From Pararhizobium sp. IMCC3301 (GTDB lineage Bacteria > Pseudomonadota > Alphaproteobacteria > Rhizobiales > GCA-2746425), in assembly GCF_030758315.1 (NCBI RefSeq), contig NZ_CP132336.1:1240001-1304000 (forward strand): a stretch of 64,000 bases of DNA, written 5' to 3'. The position numbers and the translations under genes were made by a program. Position 1 is the first letter of the stretch; the number at the start of each line of letters is the position of its first letter. Under the pieces are notes generated by a model, which searched no databases, had not been told where the DNA came from, and saw nothing but the letters and a program-made list of their open reading frames with translations. Of this stretch, positions 37,281 to 45,346 are shown piece by piece.

Positions 37281-37358
37281 ATGAAATTACGCATATTTCT
37301 TTTGCTCACTTCCCTCAGCATCTTGCTCGCCGCCTGCGGCTCTGGCGGATTCGACTGA
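37281..37358 (+). CDS. Very small lipoprotein (25 residues)
   Basis: The ATG at 37281 opens a 25-codon frame with a complete lipoprotein signal: MKLRIFLLLTSLSILLAAC. The lipobox LAAC is followed by GSGGFD and the stop codon. The mature product would be a seven-residue lipopeptide. GGGG stands nine bases upstream. It is reminiscent of entericidin or LptM-type small lipoproteins, but is shorter and in a different context. It directly follows the Omp25-like gene and may share its transcript. Confidence 0.6.
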   Translation: MKLRIFLLLTSLSILLAACGSGGFD

Positions 37359-37462
37359 GGCAACAGCTTTCGCACTGACGCCTCTCATTAACGAATGTGA
37401 GGTTGCATAGCCGGTTCGCGGCGTAAAACAACGTCGCGTCAATAAATCCGGCCTCTCCGCCG

Positions 37463-37936
37463 TTACCACACGGGCAGGACATCAATCTGGCTGCGCCATT
37501 CCTCCAGCCGTCGTGTCGTACCCGGAGAAATATCTGCCGGCAGATCATCCTGCGCAAAGAAGCCCAATTCGGCTATCTCCCTGTTGGGAACATCCGGGGC
37601 GCGTTTCTGTGTCCAGTCGGGACAATGAAACAGCACGACGTGGTCGCGCACTGATGCATGAGCATTCTGAAACACGCTCAGAAGCCTCGGCGGCCCGGTG
37701 AGGCCAATTCCGGCTTCTTCGCTCAACTCCCGCTCCACGGCAGCAAATGCATGCTCACCGGGATCAATTGCCCCGCCCGGAAAATACCAGCCATTGACAT
37801 AGGTATGGCGCACCAGAAGAACCTTCTGGCTGTCATCAACCACCAGCGCCCTTACGCCCATCGTCATGCCGCGGCTGAAGCGTGATACTGTCAGAAATGC
37901 TGTCTGCATAAATTTTTGACGCCGTGTCAGCTTCAT
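37463..37936 (-). CDS. Nudix hydrolase
   Basis: A 157-residue Nudix protein with a complete box: GGAIDPGEHAFAAVERELSEEAGI carries the G-x5-E-x7-REUXEE-x-G-U pattern in its variant form (ERELSEEAGI). The preceding VLLVRHTYVNGWYFPGG is typical of the NUDIX branch acting on nucleoside diphosphate derivatives. Exact substrate unknown. Monocistronic, divergent from the phosphoesterase at 38225. Confidence 0.88.
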   Translation of the reverse strand: MKLTRRQKFMQTAFLTVSRFSRGMTMGVRALVVDDSQKVLLVRHTYVNGWYFPGGAIDPGEHAFAAVERELSEEAGIGLTGPPRLLSVFQNAHASVRDHVVLFHCPDWTQKRAPDVPNREIAELGFFAQDDLPADISPGTTRRLEEWRSQIDVLPVW

Positions 37937-38224
37937 GAAATCCGTCTCCGCCTTCAGGCCCGGTCTGATATCCGGGCCGCCGGCAATCTGTCTTGTACCC
38001 GATTGACCGGATTAGCCGGTCTGTAAACCCGTATTGCTCCGGCCCATCGCTCCATTCACGGTTCACCGGATATGCTTTTCCTGACTAGCATATAAGCAGG
38101 CGGTGTATAGCGGATGTGCTGAAATTTGTGTTGAAGCCGAACTTCCTTCGCCGCAGCGTCGATTTTTTGGTCCGGCAGCACCTGACCACTGGATTTTAGT
38201 CCGGCAAATTGATAGTCGGGACCG

Positions 38225-39109
38225 ATGTATCGTCTTGCACATTTTTCCGACCCTCATCTGGGACCGCTTCCGAGACCCTCGCCTTGGCAATTAATGTCGA
38301 AGCGGATCACCGGCTATGTCAACTGGCGGCGAAACCGCGGCAAAACCTTCTCGGATCTGTTCTTAAACGCGCTGATGCACGACCTTCACGAGCAACAGGC
38401 GGATCATGTCGCACTGACCGGAGATCTGGTGAACATCGCTCTGCCCGAGGAGACCCATCTTGCCGGTGTCTGGTTGCGCCGCATTGGAAAGGCAGAGCAA
38501 ATCAGCCTCGTGCCGGGCAATCATGACGCTTATACCGGTGCAGGTTTAAAACGGGCTCTGCATGAATGGCGGCCATATATGCTGAGTGACGGCGGAACAG
38601 GCGATCCTGAATTTCCCTATCTGCGCCGCCGCGGCCCTCTGGCCATCATCGGCTGTTCCAGTGCAATCGCCACACTGCCTTTCATGGCGACGGGCATGTT
38701 TCTGGCAGCACAAGCCGAAGCCACAGCGCAGCTGTTGCATCAAACGCAGGACAGCTTCCGGGTTGTTCTGATTCATCACCCCCCATTTCCAAATGCAACA
38801 CCCTTCCACAAGCGGTTGATCGGGGCTTCCAAATTTCGCGAAATGATCGCCGATTGCGGCGCCGAACTTGTGCTGCATGGTCACACTCATATTCACAGTT
38901 ACAACGAGATTGCCGGACCCGGCGGCGACATTCCGGTCATCGGCGTGCCATCCGCCTCCAACGGACCAGGCCATAAAAGCCCTGCGGGCTGTTATAATCT
39001 GTTTGCGATCAAAGGCGAGCCCGGCCATTGGCAGATAAACTGGCAAAAACGTGGTGTTCTGGACGCTCAGGGGACAATCGGCCCGGTTGGCGAACCGTTG
39101 GTTCTGTAA
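38225..39109 (+). CDS. Metallophosphoesterase
   Basis: A 294-residue calcineurin-like phosphoesterase. All five metal and catalytic motifs are visible in order: SDPHLG, TGDLVN, PGNHDAY, LIHHPPFP and LHGHTHIH. Members hydrolyse phosphomono- or diesters; this group is close to the CpdA/YfcE-like families, but the substrate is not determined. It has no signal peptide, so is probably cytosolic. It converges on the next gene. Confidence 0.9.
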   Translation: MYRLAHFSDPHLGPLPRPSPWQLMSKRITGYVNWRRNRGKTFSDLFLNALMHDLHEQQADHVALTGDLVNIALPEETHLAGVWLRRIGKAEQISLVPGNHDAYTGAGLKRALHEWRPYMLSDGGTGDPEFPYLRRRGPLAIIGCSSAIATLPFMATGMFLAAQAEATAQLLHQTQDSFRVVLIHHPPFPNATPFHKRLIGASKFREMIADCGAELVLHGHTHIHSYNEIAGPGGDIPVIGVPSASNGPGHKSPAGCYNLFAIKGEPGHWQINWQKRGVLDAQGTIGPVGEPLVL

Positions 39110-39123
39110 CCGTAAAATAAGCT

Positions 39124-39861
39124 CTAAGTCGCGGCCGGTGTCTGCAACCATGCGGCGATGAACAGCAACACCGCTCCCACGAACAGGCCAAGCGTGAAGG
39201 CCAGAAACAGTTTTACCCAGTCATTTGTCGGCGGGGCTGGCTGGATGATAATGGGTGGCGGCAAAACAGGCTGCTGTATTGCAACTTCGGGTCCCGCCGG
39301 CCGGGCAACGGGGGAAACGGCCGGAGTTTCCTTCTCGGCTTTATCTGCTGGCACAGTTGATTTTGAAGCCACGGGCTTTTGCTGCTGATCCGTTGGCGCA
39401 GCGGACCGATGCCGCACAATTCGTTCGGCGACATAATCAGTCACCGCATCAACGGTGTCCTCAAGACTGTTGCTGCGGAAAAGGCTGATACGGCCATTCT
39501 GTGTGTCTTTCAGAAAGTGGAAAGTCTTGCCGCCATCACTCATCACCACAAAACTGCTGAGATCCACCCAGAAACGCGGCGGATTTCCGGGCAGAAGCGC
39601 AAAAGTGAAAGCGTCCTGCCGGGCTTGTGCGACCTTCGGTATGTCCGCATGAACGCTGCGCAGGCTCTGTGCCAGCGCTTCCAAACGTGTCTGGGCGCGC
39701 ATTTTATGCACCAGCATCTCGTCCGGGCCGGATGCATGTTCTGGCGAAGACTCCATCCGCTCAGGGTCGGCAGATAGGGTTTCCGCCAAACGAGTTTCGC
39801 GGATCAGTCGTGTCAGTTCGCGTATTTTGCCGCTGATGAGCCCGGCATCACTTTGCGCCAT
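39124..39861 (-). CDS. C-terminally membrane-anchored hypothetical protein
   Basis: A 245-residue protein with a polar N-terminal part containing PPRFWVDLSSFVVMSDGGKTFHF and DTVDAVTDYVAERIVRHR. A Pro/Ala-rich linker (about 150-205) leads to a single C-terminal helix (LFLAFTLGLFVGAVLLFIAAW). It is probably tail-anchored with the bulk in the cytosol. The N-terminal domain looks conserved in style, but no family name can be given with confidence. Confidence 0.7.
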   Translation of the reverse strand: MAQSDAGLISGKIRELTRLIRETRLAETLSADPERMESSPEHASGPDEMLVHKMRAQTRLEALAQSLRSVHADIPKVAQARQDAFTFALLPGNPPRFWVDLSSFVVMSDGGKTFHFLKDTQNGRISLFRSNSLEDTVDAVTDYVAERIVRHRSAAPTDQQQKPVASKSTVPADKAEKETPAVSPVARPAGPEVAIQQPVLPPPIIIQPAPPTNDWVKLFLAFTLGLFVGAVLLFIAAWLQTPAAT

Positions 39862-39982
39862 GGCAAGGACTGTTTCTTTTCAAATGGGTGTACTGCCTTC
39901 CGCGGAATTCAGTGCTGATTTGTTTAAATTATCCTGAAAATATGAACAATTAACCAATTCTCTTCATCAGGGCGGCGCTGCA

Positions 39983-40400
39983 TCACACAGACAGTCTGCG
40001 GCCCTCGGCATCCGATTTCGCCCACAGGTCCAAAACCTGTTGCAGACGTGCACCTGTCTCAAAGTCCGGAATCGGTCCGATCCCTGCTCTGGCAACATGA
40101 TAGAACGGACATAATGGCTGTTCTTCACCTGGGGTGCCCGGATGTGCTGCCATGCCTGTCTGTGAAGGTTGGCACCGGTTTCGCGACAGGTCAGAGTGAA
40201 CAACAGGACTGATTTATCATGCCGATCATGCCGGCATCAGCAATCGCGCCAGGCGATGCGTCAGCAAATTTGGAAAACCGGCTTTCGACGCCGAATTCAG
40301 TGCAGAAACGCTGCAGATTGTTCGGGTTGCACTCGACCGCCGCGACAATCTCGGTACCGGCTCGGTACCGGGAATTTGCGCAAACGCAACACCATGGGCG
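39983..40400 (-). pseudogene. Gfo/Idh/MocA oxidoreductase, decayed remnant
   Basis: Two pieces of one family in different frames on the minus strand. The upstream piece (about 40358 down to 40230) reads GTEIVAAVECNPNNLQRFC then FGVESRF, the Rossmann second strand and helix of a Gfo/Idh dehydrogenase. The downstream piece (about 40165 to 39983) reads CPFYHVARAGIGPIPDFETG, then LQQVLDLWAKSDAEGRR and the stop, the usual C-terminal end. Some 250 middle residues and the GxGxxG start are missing. It is clearly dead. Between 39862 and 39982 nothing else is seen. Confidence 0.7.
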
Positions 40401-40562
40401 CGTGCCATTGGTCGTGAATGTTTTCAACCCACACAAGTGTGCGAATGGTCACTATCAGACTGGAGCACAGTTTATGAGCGACAAGCGCGATAGCAAAGGC
40501 CAACTGGACTGAAAGCAGCAGGCCCGGATTTTGGCCAAGGTGCTTCTGACTGCGAATAGACG

Positions 40563-41249
40563 TTAAAGAACAACGACGTTCGAGCCAGTGTTAACCCGAT
40601 TGTACAAGTCAACCACATCCTGGTTGAACATGCGGATACACCCGGAGGAGACCGCTTTGCCAATGCTCCATGGCTCACTTGTACCGTGAATCCGGTAAAG
40701 CGTGTCGCGGCCATTATCGTAGAGGTAAAGCGCGCGTGCGCCGAGCGGATTGTGCAGGCCCGGTTCCATACCGTTGCGATACTGCTCCAGCTCCGGCTGG
40801 CGCTCGATCATCTCACTTGGCGGTGTCCATGTCGGCCACTGTTTTTTTGCACCAATCTTGGCATTGCCGTTCCAGGAAAACCCCTGGCGTCCGACACCGA
40901 TACCGTAGCGCAGGGCCTCGCCATCGCCACGAACCAGGTACAAAAACTTGTTCTGTGGATCCACTACAAGAGTGCCCGCCGGCTCCGAACCATTATAGGC
41001 TACCATCTGGCGCTGGAATTGCGGCGGCACCTGTTTCATGTCGATCCCAGGCAGTGGAAACATCTCGTCCGGCATCGGCCCATAGGCGCTGATATAAGAC
41101 GGGGAGCTGTCTTCAATGCTGGCCATCCGACCGGCAGACGCGGAACACCCGGCCAGCCCGAAAGCGGCAGCTCCGAGCAAAAACGCTCTGCGTGTGGTTT
41201 TACCAGGCGCACTTTTTTGAAAAGCGTAATGTTTTACTTCGTCAATCAC
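40563..41249 (-). CDS. L,D-transpeptidase (YkuD domain), Tat-type lipoprotein signal
   Basis: A 228-residue YkuD enzyme. The catalytic region HGTSEPWSIGKAVSSGCIRM gives His about 188 and Cys about 204, and RALYLYDNGRDTLYRIHG precedes it. The N-terminus has twin Arg followed by a hydrophobic stretch and lipobox (TTRRAFLLGAAAFGLAGC), so a Tat-exported lipoprotein is likely. The enzyme cross-links peptidoglycan (3-3) or attaches outer-membrane proteins to it, as rhizobial homologues do. The start is GTG 41249 (or TTG 41252), after GGGAAGGA; there is no nearby ATG. Confidence 0.9.
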   Translation of the reverse strand: MIDEVKHYAFQKSAPGKTTRRAFLLGAAAFGLAGCSASAGRMASIEDSSPSYISAYGPMPDEMFPLPGIDMKQVPPQFQRQMVAYNGSEPAGTLVVDPQNKFLYLVRGDGEALRYGIGVGRQGFSWNGNAKIGAKKQWPTWTPPSEMIERQPELEQYRNGMEPGLHNPLGARALYLYDNGRDTLYRIHGTSEPWSIGKAVSSGCIRMFNQDVVDLYNRVNTGSNVVVL

Positions 41250-41322
41250 CAAACGGTCCTTCCCGCAAACATGCCCGCCTATATATCCAAAATCAGACGT
41301 GGCACAAATAAGAATTCATTAG

Positions 41323-42336
41323 CTATACGGATTCTCTGAAAAACAGATTAAATTGTGTCGAAGGCCCTCTTGCTGGTCCGTTCCAGCGTCCGAACTTTTC
41401 CGCAAGCAATTCAACCGCAACCAGTATTTCTCCTTCAGGATCCTGATCGATAATGACATCAATGATGCCCTTGCTCAGCAAGGCCCGCCGCTCTGGCGTG
41501 ATCTCATGAGTGATGAAGGTGACATCCTGCTCGCAATTCTGCATCACCAAAGCCTTCGCAATCCCCTGATTCCCTGCTGATACGCTGTAAATGCCGCGAA
41601 TGTCTGGCCTGTCACTCAGCAGCAGTGCAACTTCTGTCGCAAGGGACTCGATTTTTTCCTGAGTCTGTATCTCTTCTATAATGCGGCAGGCCGGATATCG
41701 TTCCTTCAATAACTCGTAAAATCCATTGCGACGGGCGTGATGGTCCATCAATTGATAGCTGCCTGCGACAATAACGATGTCACCGCCTCGAGCACCCAGA
41801 AAGCGTCCCATCAGGTCGCCGGCCACCCGTCCGGCAGCAAAATTATCCGGGCCCACATAGGCGAGCCGCTTGCTGGTCGAGACATCACTTACAAAACTGA
41901 GCACCGGCACTGCGGCGGCAGCCACGTCAATCGCTTCCCTGACCAGCGGATGCTCGTTGACGGAAATCAGAAGGGCATCGGCCTGGCCACACAGTCTGCG
42001 GATTTGTGCCGCAGTCTTGTTGGGTGTCAGAATATCGAAATAATGCAGGGACAGTTGAATATTGTGTACCGAGAAAATCTGGTTCGCCCGCAGAACCCCT
42101 TGCCGCACCCGTTCAAAAAATGGATTGCTGGGATTCTGCGTCACCACTGCCACCCGCAAAATGCGGGTTGGCCGGCGGTCCAGATTGCGATCCAGTTTCA
42201 GCTTGCGGGCCCAATCCATGACCATGCGCTCTTTTTCCGGATTGACCCCGCCACGATGATTCAGCACCCGGTCAACAGTAGCTATGCTCAGCCCGCAGGC
42301 TTTTGCCACCTGCTGCAATGTCGGTTTTTGTCCCAT
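41323..42336 (-). CDS. LacI family transcriptional regulator
   Basis: A 337-residue LacI-type regulator. The N-terminal helix-turn-helix is TLQQVAKACGLSIATVDRVLNHRGGV, followed by a periplasmic-binding-protein-like ligand domain (VAVVTQNPSNPFFERVRQG, DALLISVNEHP, GDIVIVAGSYQLMDHHARR, IRGIYSVSAGNQG). It resembles regulators that sense sugars or polyols in rhizobia. The ATG at 42336 follows AGGA by nine bases. It is divergent from the inositol-dehydrogenase-like gene, with a strong inverted repeat between them, so it probably controls that operon. Confidence 0.9.
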   Translation of the reverse strand: MGQKPTLQQVAKACGLSIATVDRVLNHRGGVNPEKERMVMDWARKLKLDRNLDRRPTRILRVAVVTQNPSNPFFERVRQGVLRANQIFSVHNIQLSLHYFDILTPNKTAAQIRRLCGQADALLISVNEHPLVREAIDVAAAAVPVLSFVSDVSTSKRLAYVGPDNFAAGRVAGDLMGRFLGARGGDIVIVAGSYQLMDHHARRNGFYELLKERYPACRIIEEIQTQEKIESLATEVALLLSDRPDIRGIYSVSAGNQGIAKALVMQNCEQDVTFITHEITPERRALLSKGIIDVIIDQDPEGEILVAVELLAEKFGRWNGPARGPSTQFNLFFRESV

Positions 42337-42385
42337 TTTCACGTTTCCTGCGCACTGGCTGCGATCCGGCGCAAACTGTCTGGAT

Positions 42386-42403
42386 TTGATGGGTTTCCAT
42401 CAA
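42386..42403. promoter_or_regulatory. Putative LacI-family operator
   Basis: Perfect inverted repeat TTGATGG (42386-42392) / CCATCAA (42397-42403) around the four-base centre GTTT. It lies 50 bases upstream of the lacI-type ATG and 130 upstream of the dehydrogenase. The size and symmetry fit a LacI-family site, although the centre lacks the common CG. Confidence 0.55.
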
Positions 42404-42532
42404 GTTCACCGGTTATGTCAATGATCTTCTCGCATAAGATTTTTTTACAATGAATTTCGAAAGGATTTTGCAGATTATGCTTTGGGATTTGCAAGCAATG
42501 GATACCTGTTATTTCGGCCTGGCGGTGACCTC

Positions 42533-43558
42533 ATGACCGGCATAGCGCTTCTTGGCGCAGGTCGTATCGGGCAGGTTCACGCAAAGGCCATCGCACAAGC
42601 CGGTGCAAAACTGGTCAGCGTGTTTGATGTCATGCCAAAAGCGGCCAGAGCGTTCGGCGAGAAGACCGGCGCAACTGTCTGCGACAGCGCCCAGGCGGCG
42701 ATCAATCATCCCGGCGTTGACGGTGTGCTGGTGGCAACCTCCACCGACACCCATGTCGATCTCATACTGGCCGCGGCAGATGCCGGTAAGATGGTCATGT
42801 GTGAAAAGCCGATCGCCCCAAGTCTTGCCGAAGCGCGGCGCTGCATCGATACGCTTGGTGACAGGGTCGACAAGGTGTTTATCGGTTTCAACCGGCGTTT
42901 TGACCGCTCTCATGCAAAGCTCAATGCCGCTGTCAGAGGCGGTGAAATCGGATCGCTTGAGCAATTGACCATCACCAGCCGTGATCCCTATCCGCCGCCC
43001 CTTGAGTATATCCCGGTTTCAGGCGGCCTGTTTCGCGACATGATGATCCATGATTTCGATATTGCCCGCTGGATGCTGGGCGAAGAGATTGTGAAAATCA
43101 GCGCGGAAGGCGGTGTCGCCGTCGACCCGGAAATCGGCCGGCTGGGCGATGTTGATACCGCTATTGTGACTATGGTCAGCGCAAGCGGCAAACAGATCGT
43201 CATTCTCAATTCGCGCCGCGCGGTATATGGCTATGATCAGCGCATCGAAGCTTTCGGTGCCACCGGAATGCTGATTTCCGACAACCCGTCAGAGACCAGT
43301 GTCAAACGCTTCGACGCCAGTCATTTCGCCGCCCCGGATGCCTATGCGACCTTCTTCATGGACCGCTATACCGGCAGCTACCGTGCCGAAATTGAAGCCT
43401 TCGTTGACATGATCCAGAGCGGCGGTAAATCGCCGGTCAATGCGGTCGACGGATTCATGGCCAGTTATCTGGCCGAAGCTGCCACCCTGTCATGCCAGAC
43501 CGGCCGGTCAATTGAACTGGATGTCAGCGGCAAACCAACATGGGACACGCCGTCATGA
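42533..43558 (+). CDS. iolG: Inositol 2-dehydrogenase-like Gfo/Idh/MocA oxidoreductase
   Basis: A 341-residue dehydrogenase from the ATG at 42533 (MTGIALLGAGRIGQVHAKAI). It has the Rossmann fingerprint GAGRIG, the catalytic Lys in VMCEKPIAP, and the MIHDFDIARWMLGEE segment with the catalytic Asp and His typical of inositol 2-dehydrogenases. It would oxidise myo-inositol or a related cyclitol or sugar with NAD. No other iol genes are in the window, so the symbol is provisional. The stop codon overlaps the next start (ATGA). Confidence 0.85.
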   Translation: MTGIALLGAGRIGQVHAKAIAQAGAKLVSVFDVMPKAARAFGEKTGATVCDSAQAAINHPGVDGVLVATSTDTHVDLILAAADAGKMVMCEKPIAPSLAEARRCIDTLGDRVDKVFIGFNRRFDRSHAKLNAAVRGGEIGSLEQLTITSRDPYPPPLEYIPVSGGLFRDMMIHDFDIARWMLGEEIVKISAEGGVAVDPEIGRLGDVDTAIVTMVSASGKQIVILNSRRAVYGYDQRIEAFGATGMLISDNPSETSVKRFDASHFAAPDAYATFFMDRYTGSYRAEIEAFVDMIQSGGKSPVNAVDGFMASYLAEAATLSCQTGRSIELDVSGKPTWDTPS

Positions 43559-44343
43559 TGGAGCATCGCAACGCGGACACCAGAGCAGTGATCACGGGTG
43601 GCACCCAGGGTCTGGGCTATGCCATTGCCTGCCGCCTTATTGAAGAAGGTGCCGACCGGCTGGTCATCAGCGGCCGCAACATGGCACGCGGCGAGCGCGC
43701 CGCCGAGGCGCTTTGCAAACTGGGTGCACAGTGTATTTTCATCCCTGCGGACGTGTCAAAGCTGGAAGATTGCTTCAAGCTGGTTGAGCAGAGCATCGCG
43801 GCATTGGGTCATGTCAATGCACTGGTCAACTCGGCCGCCAATACCGGCCGGGGTTCGATCACCGACACAACACCCGATGTGTTTGAAAGTCATTTCAACA
43901 CCAATGTGCGCGGGCCGTTTTTCATTATGCAGGGCATCATCAATCATCTGCTCGCCGAAAAGCGTCCCGGCAGTATCGTCAATATCCTGTCCATGTCCGG
44001 CTATGCCGGGCAGAGTTTTCTTGCGCCCTACTCCGCCTCCAAAGGGGCGCTCACCACCCTGACGAAAAACGTCGCCAATGCGCATGTGACAAACCGCATC
44101 CGCTGCAACGGTATCAATGCCGGCTGGATGGATACACCGGGCGAGGCGGAAATCCAGAAAATCTGGCACGATGCGGAAAAAGACTGGTTGCAGAAAGCTG
44201 AAGCCAGCCTGCCCATGGGCCAGCTTGTAAAGCCGGATCAACTCGCGGCCCTGGTGGCCTATATGCTCAGCCCGGAATCCGGCGTCATGACCGGCTCGAT
44301 TGTCGATTATGATCAGAACATAGCCGGCGCGGTTCCCGAATAA
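43555..44343 (+). CDS. SDR family oxidoreductase
   Basis: A 262-residue short-chain dehydrogenase, translationally coupled to the iolG-like gene by an ATGA overlap. It has ITGGTQGLGYAIA for cofactor binding, SGRNMARGERAA, VNSAANTG, the catalytic Ser in NILSMSGYAGQ, and YSASKGALTT. It probably acts on the product of the preceding dehydrogenase, a sugar or polyol. A LacI regulator upstream likely controls both. Confidence 0.88.
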   Translation: MMEHRNADTRAVITGGTQGLGYAIACRLIEEGADRLVISGRNMARGERAAEALCKLGAQCIFIPADVSKLEDCFKLVEQSIAALGHVNALVNSAANTGRGSITDTTPDVFESHFNTNVRGPFFIMQGIINHLLAEKRPGSIVNILSMSGYAGQSFLAPYSASKGALTTLTKNVANAHVTNRIRCNGINAGWMDTPGEAEIQKIWHDAEKDWLQKAEASLPMGQLVKPDQLAALVAYMLSPESGVMTGSIVDYDQNIAGAVPE

Positions 44344-44348
44344 GCGCT

Positions 44349-44600
44349 TTGCCTGCTGAGCAAGAAGTCCGCTTGCTTGCAAACCGCGTGCGCTCCGCGC
44401 TCGATGGCAATGTCAAGCGCCAGTCCCGCGTCACTGTGACGGCTGTCGCCACGGTGCTGTTCACTTTCTCGGGCCTGATGGCCTTCGCCATCCAGAAACC
44501 CACCGACTGGAGTCAGGACCGCCTGATGCTCTCGACTGTTTGGAACAGCGCAACACAGTCAGTCTGGGGTCTGAGTTTTAGAGTCGAAGCAATCTTCTGA
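44349..44600 (+). other. Coding-like open frame without a start, unidentified
   Basis: An 83-codon frame directly after the SDR that uses codons like a real gene and contains one hydrophobic stretch (VTVTAVATVLFTFSGLMAFA). It has no credible start codon or ribosome-binding site. It may be the leftover of a membrane-protein gene or a chance frame. Nothing else was seen in 44344-44641. Confidence 0.2.
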
Positions 44601-44641
44601 TCGCGGCAAGTTGAATTTAGAGCACGGTTTATGAATTTACT

Positions 44642-45007
44642 CTAAGCGTGCTGGAAGAGTAATCGGTCCTCAAACCACACTACAAGATCTTCAAAAATGA
44701 TTTCTGCCGTAGCAACTCCAACCACCAGATCGTCTACAGGTTCATCATCATCAACACATAGATAGTATCCGCTGCGTTCAATCAGGATTTCTGCGAGAAG
44801 CCATGCAGTCCGTTTGTTCCCATCAACAAATCCGTGATTGCCAACCATGCTGTGCAGGATCGCGGCAACTTTGTTAGCTATCGGTCTATGATATCCAGAG
44901 TATGGCCGGGCCAATGCAGACTCAATAAGGTGCAGGCTCGCGACGCCCTCCCGTCCACCATATTTCAAAGCCTCATCGTGAGCGGTGAGCGCATCAGCAA
45001 GTGTCAC
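44642..45007 (-). CDS. doc: Doc-type (Fic fold) toxin
   Basis: A 121-residue Fic/Doc protein. The active-site motif is NHGFVDGNKRTAWLLAEILI (His 58 to Arg 66), matching the Doc pattern H-x-F-x-D-G-N-K-R. The N-terminal TLADALTAHDEALKYGG is also typical. Doc toxins phosphorylate elongation factor Tu and stop translation. The start is GTG 45007, with AGGCGG upstream; the frame has no ATG near. It follows the antitoxin by 13 bases. Confidence 0.85.
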   Translation of the reverse strand: MTLADALTAHDEALKYGGREGVASLHLIESALARPYSGYHRPIANKVAAILHSMVGNHGFVDGNKRTAWLLAEILIERSGYYLCVDDDEPVDDLVVGVATAEIIFEDLVVWFEDRLLFQHA

Positions 45008-45020
45008 CCGATAGTGCCGC

Positions 45021-45206
45021 CTAGCGATAGGCCAGCCTTTCCAATGCCGCGCTGCGTTTGATTGAAGCTTTCTTCACCGCAGATTGCGACATGTTGCTGG
45101 CTTTGGAAACGCCATTTGAGGTGGTCACTTCCACGAAACGGCCTGTTGAAGCTTCTCGCTTTATGGTGCCGCCATGTACCGGCGTGGTTTTTGTTTTCTG
45201 TTTCAT
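45021..45206 (-). CDS. Antitoxin partner of the Doc toxin
   Basis: A 61-residue basic protein directly upstream of the toxin. It has a short beta-like segment (GGTIKREASTGRFVEVTT) and a Lys/Ser-rich tail ending SAVKKASIKRSAALERLAYR. It does not look like the classic Phd fold; the segment instead recalls a small family seen beside alphaproteobacterial doc genes. The antitoxin role is inferred from position and size. Confidence 0.65.
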   Translation of the reverse strand: MKQKTKTTPVHGGTIKREASTGRFVEVTTSNGVSKASNMSQSAVKKASIKRSAALERLAYR

Positions 45207-45346
45207 ATCAAACCCGGAGAACCAAGTACCTGTGAGTTATTGATATACTTATATAGATCGAATGCTAATTTCTACAATTTTTCATGCTGGATGGGACTGT
45301 CTGCCTGCTTTCAGTTCCCCCCTACCGCCGCGCCACGGCCTGCCGG

